Source of the DNA: Planctomycetaceae bacterium
GTDB lineage: Bacteria > Planctomycetota > UBA1135 > GCA-002686595
NCBI GenBank assembly: GCA_013360535.1
Contig: JABWBL010000094.1
Span: forward strand, 1 to 9,408
DNA length: 9,408 bases
Direction of reading: 5' to 3'
In this document: in pieces, positions 1 through 6,577 of the stretch
Numbering within the stretch: the first letter of the stretch is position 1
How the letters are laid out: every line of letters starts with the position of its first letter
Translations under genes and position numbers: made by a program
Notes under the pieces: generated by a model
Told to the model about the DNA's origin: nothing
The model's database searches: none
Seen by the model: only the letters and a program-made list of their open reading frames with translations

Positions 1-1191
1 CACGAGGTTGCGCGCTCGACCGCGCCGTGGACGCTGCCGAGCCACGCGTCGCTCTTCACCGGCCTGTTCCCGTTCCGCCACCACGCCGACGCCGAGATGG
101 TGCGCAACGGAACGAACGAGGCGGTCTTCAACGACGCGCGGCCACTCGCGCCCGAGGAGCTCACGCTCGCCGAGGCCCTCGCCGCCGCCGGTTACCAGAC
201 CGCGGCCTTCGCGGCCAACCGCGGCTACGTCAACGACCGCATGGGCCTGCACCAAGGCTTCGAGACGTTCGTGAACGAGCGCCGCCCGGGCGTCGACATG
301 TCGCGCCTCGCGCACGAGTGGGTGAAGCAGCGCCAGCCCGACAAGCCGTTCTTCCTGTTCGTCAACTACATGGACGCGCACCGGCCCTACAACGTCGCGC
401 CGGTCGATGGCCCGAACGAGGCGCAGTTGCCCACGGCGCCCGAGGAAAACCCGAGCGCGCTGCTCGACCTGCTCTACCAGCAGATCTACGGCAGCGACAC
501 GCCGCCCGACGCCGCGCTCCTCCAGAAGGCGATCGACGCCTACGACCGCGGCATCGCCAACGCCGACCGCGGAGTGGGCGAGCTCTTCGACCTGCTCGCG
601 AAGGATGGCTTGCTCGCGGGCGCGCTCGTGATCGTCACCGCCGACCACGGCGAGTACTTGGGCGAGCACGACCTCGTCGAACACTCCAAGGACATCTACG
701 AGCCCGCCCTGCGCGTCCCCCTGATCGCCAAGCGCCCCGGCCAGACCACCGGCCGCGTCCTCAAGGACCCGATCTCGATCGCCGACGTGCCGCGCCTCGT
801 TTTCGCCGAAATGCCCGAGCGAATCGCCGCGCCGCACGCCAAGGGATTCCCCGGCACCAAGGGCACCGAAGGCCTCTTCGCCGAGCTCAACTACAGCCGC
901 GGCAAGGACATGGCCTCCCCGTGGGGCGAACGCTTCCTGCGCGAACGCTCCGCCCTCTACCTTGGCCGCTGGAAGCTCATCCGCTCCTCCGACGGCAAGA
1001 ACGAGCTCTACGACCTCTCCACCGACCCGACCGAAGCCCAGAACCTCTTCGCGACCAAGCCTCGCGAGGCCCAACTCCTCCTCGACGCCCTCGAACGCAT
1101 CCAAGCCAACGCCGGCGGCCCCAAATCCTCCCTCACCGCCCGCGAGCCAACTCCCGACGAGGTCAAGGAACTGAACGTGCTCGGCTACTGA
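1..1191 (+). CDS. Sulfatase-superfamily hydrolase with Thr nucleophile, 5'-truncated
   Basis: The open frame enters at base 1 and gives 396 residues up to the TGA; the true start and the first metal-binding Asp pair lie upstream of the window. It belongs to the alkaline phosphatase/sulfatase superfamily. Visible residue 10 onward reads WTLPSHASLFTG, the nucleophile segment. The metal-site motif ADHGEYLGEH is at about residues 214-223, with H228 and the usual YEPALRVPLI continuation. The C-terminal part has the LGRWKLI and LYDLSTDPTEAQNL motifs, and the protein ends in ELNVLGY, a common tail in planctomycete sulfatases. True sulfatases have C-x-P-S-R, with Cys (or Ser) converted to formylglycine; here T11 sits in that place and His replaces Arg. 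That suggests a phosphate- or phosphonate-ester hydrolase or transferase rather than a sulfatase. The family call is firm; the substrate is unknown. A small gene starts 14 bases after its stop. Confidence 0.9.
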   Translation, partial: HEVARSTAPWTLPSHASLFTGLFPFRHHADAEMVRNGTNEAVFNDARPLAPEELTLAEALAAAGYQTAAFAANRGYVNDRMGLHQGFETFVNERRPGVDMSRLAHEWVKQRQPDKPFFLFVNYMDAHRPYNVAPVDGPNEAQLPTAPEENPSALLDLLYQQIYGSDTPPDAALLQKAIDAYDRGIANADRGVGELFDLLAKDGLLAGALVIVTADHGEYLGEHDLVEHSKDIYEPALRVPLIAKRPGQTTGRVLKDPISIADVPRLVFAEMPERIAAPHAKGFPGTKGTEGLFAELNYSRGKDMASPWGERFLRERSALYLGRWKLIRSSDGKNELYDLSTDPTEAQNLFATKPREAQLLLDALERIQANAGGPKSSLTAREPTPDEVKELNVLGY

Positions 1192-1205
1192 GCCCGACAA
1201 GCGCC

Positions 1206-1520
1206 GTGGACTCTCAACTCCAGCACCTCGTCGGACGCGAAGTTGTGAGCGTGCTCTGCGACGACAGCCTGCACCTGACGTTCGACGACGGCTCAAACCT
1301 CTCGGTATTCGGTTCCAGAACCTGGTCGGGCCGCAACGAAGGCGAGGCCTCATGGCCACTCGGCAGTCGCTGTCTTGAAGTTGCCGCCTCGCCCTCGGTT
1401 GTCACACTTCGATTCGATGACAGCACTACGCTCACGGTCGACCTGCGCGACACCGGCTTCTCTGGCCCCGAAACGATGGTCCTCCACATCCCCAACCGCC
1501 CTATCGTGGTCTGGAACTGA
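1206..1520 (+). CDS. Small beta-rich hypothetical protein, immunity-like
   Basis: This is a 104-residue protein from a GTG start. The frame stays open far upstream through the sulfatase gene, but that part is a GC-rich shadow. GTG 1206 is the first plausible start after the sulfatase stop and is only 14 bases from it, so translation may be coupled. No Shine-Dalgarno sequence is visible. The protein alternates short hydrophobic strands and turns: a VGREVVSVLCDDSLHLTFDDG unit near the N-terminus and a second LRFDDSTTLTVDL unit near residue 80, then GPETMVLHIPNRPIVVWN at the C-terminus. That two-unit layout with a terminal VVW resembles small DUF6188-like or immunity-like proteins, from memory only. 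There is no signal peptide or membrane segment. Codon choice is less strictly GC-ending than in the sulfatase. Function is unknown. Confidence 0.65.
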   Translation: MDSQLQHLVGREVVSVLCDDSLHLTFDDGSNLSVFGSRTWSGRNEGEASWPLGSRCLEVAASPSVVTLRFDDSTTLTVDLRDTGFSGPETMVLHIPNRPIVVWN

Positions 1521-1569
1521 CGCGTGTGGACGAGCAGAAGCGCCGCGAACCGCAACCTGACATGAGTTC

Positions 1570-2040
1570 GTGCAAGCGATGAGCCAGCCGCCGTGTTGCC
1601 GCGAGTGCGTGGATCGCGTGGGATCCTTTGAGTCGCCCCTCAGCCGAATGGTCGCGACAGGGTGGTACGACGGCGTCACCGATGGCGTGGCAGAGTGCGC
1701 GCGTTGCGGCACGCTCTACGCGTTCAGCATGCTCGATGCGGGCGATGGCGAAGATCTCCGGATCTTTGCGTTGGCGCCGACTTCGGGTTCCCTCGCGGAG
1801 TTCGATGCGCTGGAACCGATCGCGGCGGTACGGCCGGTCACAGTCCTGTTCGGAGACGCACGGCAAGGCGCCAAGGCCGATTTCGTGGATCGTTGCATCG
1901 CCCACGCAGGTCCCGCGCAGTTCGTCGTCGCCTCATTTTGCCTGGACGAGTCTATCGAGCTCTGGCGCTGCTTTCCGACCACGCCACCGGCCGATTGGTT
2001 TGCCTCACTCGGCCTGTCTCGGAGCTCCCAGGATGCATGA
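1570..2040 (+). CDS. Hypothetical protein with two CxxC pairs
   Basis: I do not recognise this protein. The frame starts at GTG 1570 (156 residues), with ATG 1579 in frame three codons later (153 residues) as a good alternative; neither has a clear ribosome binding site. Numbered from ATG 1579, cysteines C7-x-x-C10 and C40-x-x-C43 (in ECARCGTLYAF) form two pairs that could bind zinc as a small ribbon. The rest is mixed alpha/beta without membrane segments or a signal peptide, so it is probably cytoplasmic. The second half includes a stretch ending VVASFCLDESIELWRC. It lies 49 bases after the small gene ending at 1520 on the same strand, so the two may be cotranscribed. The codon pattern, absence of in-frame stops and position support a real gene, though other frames here are also long. 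Confidence 0.6.
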   Translation: MQAMSQPPCCRECVDRVGSFESPLSRMVATGWYDGVTDGVAECARCGTLYAFSMLDAGDGEDLRIFALAPTSGSLAEFDALEPIAAVRPVTVLFGDARQGAKADFVDRCIAHAGPAQFVVASFCLDESIELWRCFPTTPPADWFASLGLSRSSQDA

Positions 2041-2174
2041 CTCGAAGTCAGCCGGTCGAATCCAACCGGGCCGGCCGCGGTGGAGCGAGCTCTCGAAGTG
2101 CGTCCGAGACCTGAGATTGTCACGTCACGGAGAGACGCGTGTGGGCTAACGTCAAGTCGCGGTCGACTTCCGGC

Positions 2175-2186
2175 GGAGAGGTGGAG
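2175..2186 (+). promoter_or_regulatory. Ribosome binding site of the FG-GAP-like gene
   Basis: The purine-rich stretch GGAGAGGTGGAG contains GGAG at 2183-2186, nine bases before ATG 2196. It decides for ATG 2196 over the in-frame GTG codons at 2139 and 2181. It is the only clear Shine-Dalgarno sequence in the window. Confidence 0.6.
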
Positions 2187-2195
2187 CGAAAGATC

Positions 2196-3593
2196 ATGGA
2201 ACAAGCGCGCAGCGTGAGAGTCGGAGCGGAACGGGCCTGGCTCGCAGTCGCCGTGCTTGCGTCAGTGGCGGGAGTTGCCGGAGCGCAGGGTCAGCGGCTC
2301 CAGAGGGATCCGAAGTCGCCGCTGACGGTGAAGGAGCGTTGGGTTCATGCGCTTCCGAAAGAGGCGGCGCTCGGAGCGCTCGTGACGGAGCTCGACGACG
2401 CCAATGCGGATGGCGTTGCGGATGTGGCGGTGCTCAGTCGGAGCGACGCGACGGCGCGGGAAGTGTGGCTCGAAGTGCTCGACGGCCTCACGGGGGCGCC
2501 GCTGGTTTCGCAGCGGGTCGCGTGGCCTGAACCCGAGAACTTGCCGATCTCTCTGCTCACCCTGCCGCGTTCGAGCGAGTGCAAGTCGGCGTGTCTGCTG
2601 GTTCTGGCGGCTCCGCAGCTGGCGTTTCGCGATCCGTGGAGCGGGAGCTGGAGCATCGGTGACACTCCGCAGCGCTGGGACATGGAGGTGCGTGCGCTGC
2701 ATCTATCCATGGACGGCGTGGTGACGGCCGGAGTCCTGCCCGCTGACCTGATGATTCCGCGCTACGCGCAGCTTGCGCGGATGGCACATTCCGACGGGCA
2801 GGAGCGTGCGTTGCTGATGGGCGCGCGAAAGCGCGAGGGATCGAGCACGAGCCCGTCGAACGTGGTGCTCGAGCTCGACTCCAACCACGCCCTGTGGACT
2901 TCGGCCGGTGGGCTGGGCGACGCCGATTCCCGACGCGTGGATGCGCCGGTCCTTCCTTTCGGCGGGCTTCGGAGCGCGGCCTTGGCCGTTGTGGTCGCGA
3001 GGCAACTGGACGCGTTTCCAGAAGTGAGCACCAGGGTTCGAGCTGGCGACCTGTCGAGCGTGGAGTTTGCGTCGTTCAGCTGGGAATCCAACCGGATTGC
3101 GGCGTGCGAGTACCTGCAGGATGCCGTCCTGCTTCGACGCGCCGGCAAGCCGTTCCGCGCGGTGCTGGCCTTCGACAACCGCGAGTTCGGCCGCGACGCC
3201 GCCAGGTCGTCGGCCGTGTTCGTCGATCTCGAGTCGGGCCGCGTGGAGTCGCGCGATCGCGTGCTCTTCGGTCACGAATGCAGCGATCTGGCGCCTGCTC
3301 CGGACGTCGATGGCGACGGCGAAGACGAGCTTCTTCTGCTGTGCAACCTCGAGCGACTGCTGCTCTCCGTCGTCCGTCCGGATGGCTCCGGTTCCAACGT
3401 GAACTTCTGGCTCGGTGACGCTCTCGGTTCGCCCGAGCACGCAAAGCTCGCCGTCGGCAACCTCCGCGCCGGCGTCGCGCCCATCTGGGCGGTCGTGCGC
3501 CCCTGCAGCGACTCCGCCGGTCCCGCCACCGGTCCCGCGAGCGTGATCTGCGTCGACTTGCTGCGCCCGACGGCGGCGCCTGCGGGAAAGTGA
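2196..3593 (+). CDS. Exported protein with FG-GAP/VCBS-like calcium-loop motifs
   Basis: This 465-residue protein from ATG 2196 is preceded by GGAG at good spacing. The N-terminus is a Sec signal peptide: charged residues up to R13, a hydrophobic core LAVAVLASVAGVAG, and probable cleavage near AGA-QG (about residue 30). Two Asp-rich loops of the kind found in FG-GAP/VCBS beta-propellers are visible: DDANADGVADVAVL at about 67-80 and DVDGDGEDELLLL at about 370-382. In this family such loops bind calcium between propeller blades. The sequence between is rich in short strands, e.g. the VWLEVLDGLTGAPL type seen in propeller-like repeat proteins. No enzyme motif or C-terminal anchor was seen. The likely place is periplasm or cell surface, and the role is unknown. 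It converges with the minus-strand surface protein ending at 3731. An FG-GAP-like fold is inferred from only two loops. Confidence 0.8.
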   Translation: MEQARSVRVGAERAWLAVAVLASVAGVAGAQGQRLQRDPKSPLTVKERWVHALPKEAALGALVTELDDANADGVADVAVLSRSDATAREVWLEVLDGLTGAPLVSQRVAWPEPENLPISLLTLPRSSECKSACLLVLAAPQLAFRDPWSGSWSIGDTPQRWDMEVRALHLSMDGVVTAGVLPADLMIPRYAQLARMAHSDGQERALLMGARKREGSSTSPSNVVLELDSNHALWTSAGGLGDADSRRVDAPVLPFGGLRSAALAVVVARQLDAFPEVSTRVRAGDLSSVEFASFSWESNRIAACEYLQDAVLLRRAGKPFRAVLAFDNREFGRDAARSSAVFVDLESGRVESRDRVLFGHECSDLAPAPDVDGDGEDELLLLCNLERLLLSVVRPDGSGSNVNFWLGDALGSPEHAKLAVGNLRAGVAPIWAVVRPCSDSAGPATGPASVICVDLLRPTAAPAGK

Positions 3594-3704
3594 CGTCCAA
3601 AGGAATCGAGCGCGCTCTCAGCCAAGGAACGCGATTGCGGGCACGCGTTGGATCGATTCGGAACCGAACTGCTTCAGAGAGTTGACTTCGATCGCGACGG
3701 CAGC

Positions 3705-3728
3705 GCGGTCGCGGCGTCCGCGAGCCGC
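3705..3728. terminator. GC-rich hairpin between convergent genes
   Basis: GCGGTCGCGG pairs with CCGCGA-g-CCGC around a CGT loop: a ten-pair stem with one bulged G at 3724. It lies two bases from the stop of the minus-strand gene and about 110 bases after the plus-strand gene. No U-tract follows on either strand, so if it ends transcription it may act in both directions or with Rho. Chance pairing in GC-rich DNA is possible. Confidence 0.35.
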
Positions 3729-3730
3729 AG

Positions 3731-4768
3731 TCAAGGCCGGATGGTGAAGGAGAGGGCGTTGCTGAGGCCGGTGGTGCTGGGGCTGGAGGGGTCGCGGTAC
3801 CAGAACTGGGCGTGGGCGGTGGTGCCGGAGACGAGCAGGGGGTCGGAGCCGGATTGGATCCAGGTGTTCATCTGGAAGGTGAAGTTGCCGGTGCAGGTGT
3901 CGGGGGGCGGGTTGCCGCCGGAGGTCTGGATGGCGGTGCGGCGCACGGGCGACTGCACGCACATGAAGCCGCCTTGGAACGGCGCGGCGCTTTGGGCGTA
4001 GCCGTAGAAGAGCAGGCCGGCCTTGTTGGAGAGCACGTTGGCGCAGGAGATGCGGAAGGTGCTGGCGGAGCTCGCGCTCGGGCAGCCTTCGTAGCCGATC
4101 GCGGGGACGCAGCCGAGGCTGTTGGTCTTGGCGGTGCAGTAGATCGAGGTCGGGCTGACGCCGCAGGGGAGCTCGTATTGCAGGTGGTCGATCTCGAGGC
4201 CGCCCGAGGAGTTCTGGATGCGGATCTCCTTGATGCCGCCGGAGAATTCGATGCCGAAGAAGCGGTCTTCGGCGACCGTTCCGGTGTTCGAGGCGTCGCC
4301 GATGAGCGGCGCGACGAGCGTGCCGAGCAGCGTGCCGTTGGCGTCGTAGGCCGTGAACGTCGCGTTGCAGCCGCTCCCGCCGTCGGTCCACACGAGGCCA
4401 GCCTTGCGCGGGAGGCCGCCGAGCGTCGCTGCGTTGAACGTGAAGCTCATCGGGCCGCCGCCGAGGAAAAACGAGTCGCCACCGGCGCACACACCGTTGA
4501 CCACGCCGTCGTCGCCGTCGACGGAGTCGATGATGCCGCCGCTGAATTGGGTCGAGGTCACGATGCCGGTTCCCGTGACGCCGGGGACGTTGAGCAGGTG
4601 ATCCTGGAACGTCTCGAGCGCAAAAGCGGGCGTCGTGACGCTCCACGGGCTGTCGCTCGCCTGCAGGTACGGCGTCGGCCCGCGCATCGTCTGGGCGGCG
4701 GCGGGCAGGGCGAGGAAGGCGCAGGTGAGCGCGGCGGCGAGCTTGGAGAGGTTCATGGGCTTCGGCAT
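3731..4768 (-). CDS. Exported surface protein with planctomycete C-terminal WYRD domain
   Basis: This 345-residue protein reads from ATG at 4768 (MPKPMNLSKL); the ATG at 4756 (MNLSKL) is an equally possible start. Neither has a strong Shine-Dalgarno sequence. A Sec signal peptide (residues 1 to about 25, ending ALPAAA-Q) shows export. Residues about 30-205 form a beta-sandwich-like module with FNAATLGGLPRKAGLVWTDGG, a turn TAYDANGTLLGTLVAP, EDRFFGIEFSGGIKEI and LEIDHLQYE. The same pattern occurs in exported proteins that end in PEP-CTERM-like signals, and it may bind ligand or calcium. Residues about 210-345 are a second, cysteine-containing domain with LLFYGY..APFQGGFMCV and AQFWYRDP followed by TGLSNALSFTIRP. 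This domain recurs in the gene at 6578-7102 and is, to my knowledge, typical of one Planctomycetota lineage. No catalytic residues were recognised; an extracellular structural or binding role is a guess. Confidence 0.85.
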   Translation of the reverse strand: MPKPMNLSKLAAALTCAFLALPAAAQTMRGPTPYLQASDSPWSVTTPAFALETFQDHLLNVPGVTGTGIVTSTQFSGGIIDSVDGDDGVVNGVCAGGDSFFLGGGPMSFTFNAATLGGLPRKAGLVWTDGGSGCNATFTAYDANGTLLGTLVAPLIGDASNTGTVAEDRFFGIEFSGGIKEIRIQNSSGGLEIDHLQYELPCGVSPTSIYCTAKTNSLGCVPAIGYEGCPSASSASTFRISCANVLSNKAGLLFYGYAQSAAPFQGGFMCVQSPVRRTAIQTSGGNPPPDTCTGNFTFQMNTWIQSGSDPLLVSGTTAHAQFWYRDPSSPSTTGLSNALSFTIRP

Positions 4769-4891
4769 GGGTAGGGGATTCCATCGAAGAATCCGCAACA
4801 GTGGGCGAGCGTTACGCGGGCTCGCAGTTTCCCCGCGCCGCGACGGACCGGCCACGTGTCCGGGCACATGGGTGACACTTTTCGCGGGCCG

Positions 4892-5512
4892 TCAGCGGCG
4901 GAGCGCGAAGCCGGAGAGGAGTTCGCTCGCGGGGAAGATGAGGGCGGGGCTCGGAGCGGAGGTGAGCGAGGTGACGTCGAAACCGGCGCGGGCGGCGGAG
5001 GAGCGCAGGTCGCGGTCGAGCTCGCAACCGCAGGCGATCGTGCGTTGCACGGGAGTGAGCGCGTGTTGCACGAAGGCTTCGAAGGAGCGCGGCGAGAGCG
5101 TGTGTTCGAGCAGGTGAAGGCGGCCGCCGGGGCGCAGCACGCGGTGAAACTCGGCGAGCGTGGCGTCGGGGTCGGCGACGGAGCACAACACGAACGTGCA
5201 AATGAGATTCTGTTCGCTCGCGTCGGCGAGCGGCAAGCGGTCGGCGCTGGCGACGAGGTGTTCGACGGCGATTCCGCGTTGGCGCGCGCGTTCGATTGCG
5301 CGTGGGTCGAGCTCGGGCTCGCGCGCGACGACACGGACGCGGCGGACGCGCGGCGGGTAGTGGGGGAAGTTGAGGCCGGTGCCGGGGCCGATCTCGAGCG
5401 GAGAGTCGGCGAGGTCGGCGAGCAGGTGCTCGCGCAAGGAATGGAAACGCGGCTGGCGCAGCGCGAAATCCATCAACGGGTTGAACAGGCGTCGTTCGTA
5501 CCAACCGGCCAT
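4892..5512 (-). CDS. METTL7/TMT1-like class I SAM-dependent methyltransferase
   Basis: This 206-residue protein starts at MAGWYERRLFNPLMDF. The frame extends further upstream, but those residues are compositionally random and overlap the divergent gene. S-adenosylmethionine motif I is LEIGPGTGLNF at residues 39-49. The later motifs are the acidic REPELD segment, ICTFVLCSVADPD, and FHRVLRPGGRLHLLEHT. The LCSV, VLRPGG and LEH blocks, then a Gln-His-x-Leu-x-Pro segment and a C-x-L-x-R-D segment, match the METTL7/TMT1 group, whose animal members methylate thiols on lipid-droplet or ER membranes; many bacterial relatives are uncharacterised. No membrane anchor is seen here, so the protein is probably soluble or peripherally attached. 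The methyl acceptor is unknown. It is divergent from pldA with 58 bases between the starts. The downstream minus-strand gene begins 123 bases after its stop. Confidence 0.9.
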   Translation of the reverse strand: MAGWYERRLFNPLMDFALRQPRFHSLREHLLADLADSPLEIGPGTGLNFPHYPPRVRRVRVVAREPELDPRAIERARQRGIAVEHLVASADRLPLADASEQNLICTFVLCSVADPDATLAEFHRVLRPGGRLHLLEHTLSPRSFEAFVQHALTPVQRTIACGCELDRDLRSSAARAGFDVTSLTSAPSPALIFPASELLSGFALRR

Positions 5513-5520
5513 CGTGGGGC

Positions 5521-5526
5521 ATCGTA
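5521..5526 (-). promoter_or_regulatory. Candidate -10 box for the methyltransferase gene
   Basis: On the minus strand TACGAT, a good -10 match, ends eight bases before the ATG at 5512. Transcription would start at or close to the start codon. No -35 box was recognised. Confidence 0.4.
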
Positions 5527-5558
5527 GCGGCGCGTTTCGCGGCGGCGCGGCGCGACAG

Positions 5559-5564
5559 TAGGCT
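5559..5564 (+). promoter_or_regulatory. Candidate -10 box for pldA
   Basis: TAGGCT ends six bases before ATG 5571, the distance expected between a -10 box and a transcription start. The transcript would therefore be leaderless, and no Shine-Dalgarno sequence is present. The -35 region is not recognisable. Confidence 0.35.
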
Positions 5565-5570
5565 CCGAGC

Positions 5571-6455
5571 ATGTCGAGCCGTGCCACCTGGTCCGCTCTC
5601 GCGCTTGCGTGCGCCACGACGGCGTGCGTGACGCAGCCGGAGCTCGCCGGGCCGCCGGTGGCGTCGCCGCTGTCGACGCGCTGGGAGCTGGAGCCGGTGT
5701 CGACGCTCGCGCCGTACCAGATGCGGCCGCACAAGCAGAACTACGCATTGCTCGGGCGCTGGAGCTCGGCGCCGAATCAGGGCGTGCTCGATGCGGCGTC
5801 GCCGTCGGGGCAGGCCTACGACCTCGATCCGCTCGAGCTCGAGTTCCAGCTGAGCTTCAAGTTGAAGCTGGTCGACGACGGGCTCTTCGGCGGCGACCTG
5901 TGGGCGGCGTACACGCAGCTCTCGCACTGGCAGGCCTACAACCTCGACGATTCCGCTCCGTTTCGCGAGACGAACTACGAGCCCGAGCTGATCTGGACGC
6001 TGCCGCTCGACGCGGAATGGGCCGGCGTGCGCGCGCGGATGCTCAACCTCGGCTTTGTGCACCAGTCCAACGGTCGCGGTGAGGCGCTCTCGCGCAGCTG
6101 GAACCGTCTGTACGGGCAAGTCGGCGTCGAGCGCGGCGACGTGGCCGTGCTCGCGCGCGGCTGGTGGCGCATTCCGGAGTCCGACGACAACAATCCCGAC
6201 ATCGAGGACTACCTCGGCTACGGCGACCTGCTCGCGGTGTGGACGCGCGACGTGAGCACGTTCTCGCTGCTCCTGCGCCACAACCTCGACTTCGACGAAG
6301 GGCGCGGCGCGTTGCAGCTCGACTGGAGCTTCCCGCTCGACGGCCACCTGCGCGGCTACGTGCAGCTCTTCCACGGCTACGGCGAGACGCTGCTCGACTA
6401 CGACCATCAACAGACAGCGATCGGAATCGGCTTCCTGCTGACGGACCTGCTGTAG
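5571..6455 (+). CDS. pldA: Outer-membrane phospholipase A1 (OMPLA)
   Basis: This is a 294-residue protein, close to E. coli PldA (289 with signal). OMPLA is a 12-strand outer-membrane barrel that hydrolyses acyl chains of phospholipids that have reached the outer leaflet; it needs calcium and works as a dimer. The active site is intact: H164, S166 and N178 in HQSNGR...SRSWNRLYGQ keep the spacing of E. coli H142, S144 and N156. R169 and S174 match the E. coli calcium-site residues R147 and S152. Other family blocks are RETNYEPEL, a DDNNPDIEDYLGYG stretch, and HGYGETLLDYD near the end. The N-terminus is hydrophobic (residues 7-19) with C19 after ATTA, so it could be a poor lipoprotein signal or a plain signal peptide. 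The last residue is Leu where E. coli has Phe, unusual for a barrel assembly signal. It is divergent from the methyltransferase gene. Confidence 0.95.
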   Translation: MSSRATWSALALACATTACVTQPELAGPPVASPLSTRWELEPVSTLAPYQMRPHKQNYALLGRWSSAPNQGVLDAASPSGQAYDLDPLELEFQLSFKLKLVDDGLFGGDLWAAYTQLSHWQAYNLDDSAPFRETNYEPELIWTLPLDAEWAGVRARMLNLGFVHQSNGRGEALSRSWNRLYGQVGVERGDVAVLARGWWRIPESDDNNPDIEDYLGYGDLLAVWTRDVSTFSLLLRHNLDFDEGRGALQLDWSFPLDGHLRGYVQLFHGYGETLLDYDHQQTAIGIGFLLTDLL

Positions 6456-6484
6456 GCCGAGCTGCGCAGCACGGCCCGCGCACA

Positions 6485-6499
6485 GCGGCCCATGGCCGC
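6485..6499 (+). terminator. Short hairpin downstream of pldA
   Basis: GCGGCC pairs perfectly with GGCCGC around a CAT loop, 29 bases after the pldA stop. No T-tract follows, so it is a weak terminator candidate. Its right arm overlaps the left arm of a second inverted repeat (6497-6525). Confidence 0.3.
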
Positions 6500-6525
6500 A
6501 ACTCCTAGGATGTCGCATAGTTGCG
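6497..6525 (+). promoter_or_regulatory. Inverted repeat around a -10-like TAGGAT
   Basis: CGCAACT (6497-6503) and AGTTGCG (6519-6525) form a perfect seven-base inverted repeat with 15 bases between. TAGGAT at 6506-6511 lies in the spacer and could be the -10 box for the small exported protein starting at 6578. The repeat could be an operator or a leader hairpin. No -35 box was recognised. Confidence 0.3.
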
Positions 6526-6577
6526 TGGCGGATTTCCCGCCGGGTTTCGGCGCACCCAGCGCCCACGAAAGTCGGTC

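Noticed and set aside
27..1205. Long open frame overlapping the sulfatase gene in another frame, continuous with the small gene at 1206
   Set aside because: Its translation is Arg/Pro-rich low-complexity sequence, as expected from a shifted frame of a GC-rich gene; only the part after 1206 looks like protein.
1519..2144. Direct repeat GACGCGTGTGG at 1519-1529 and 2134-2144 flanking the double-CxxC gene
   Set aside because: Eleven-base repeats are expected by chance several times in a GC-rich window of this size, and there is no transposase or other insertion hallmark.
2117..2152. TTGTCA and TAACGT as a promoter for the gene at 2196
   Set aside because: The spacer is 24 bases, too long for a normal sigma-70-type promoter.
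4856..4885. GTGTC...GACAC stem followed by TTTT, resembling a terminator on the plus strand
   Set aside because: The stem is only five pairs with a 13-base loop, and no plus-strand gene ends there; both flanking genes run on the minus strand.
4812..6566. 584-codon open frame on the minus strand across the methyltransferase and pldA
   Set aside because: It has Arg/Ala-rich composition with no recognisable motif, and it overlaps two firmly identified genes.
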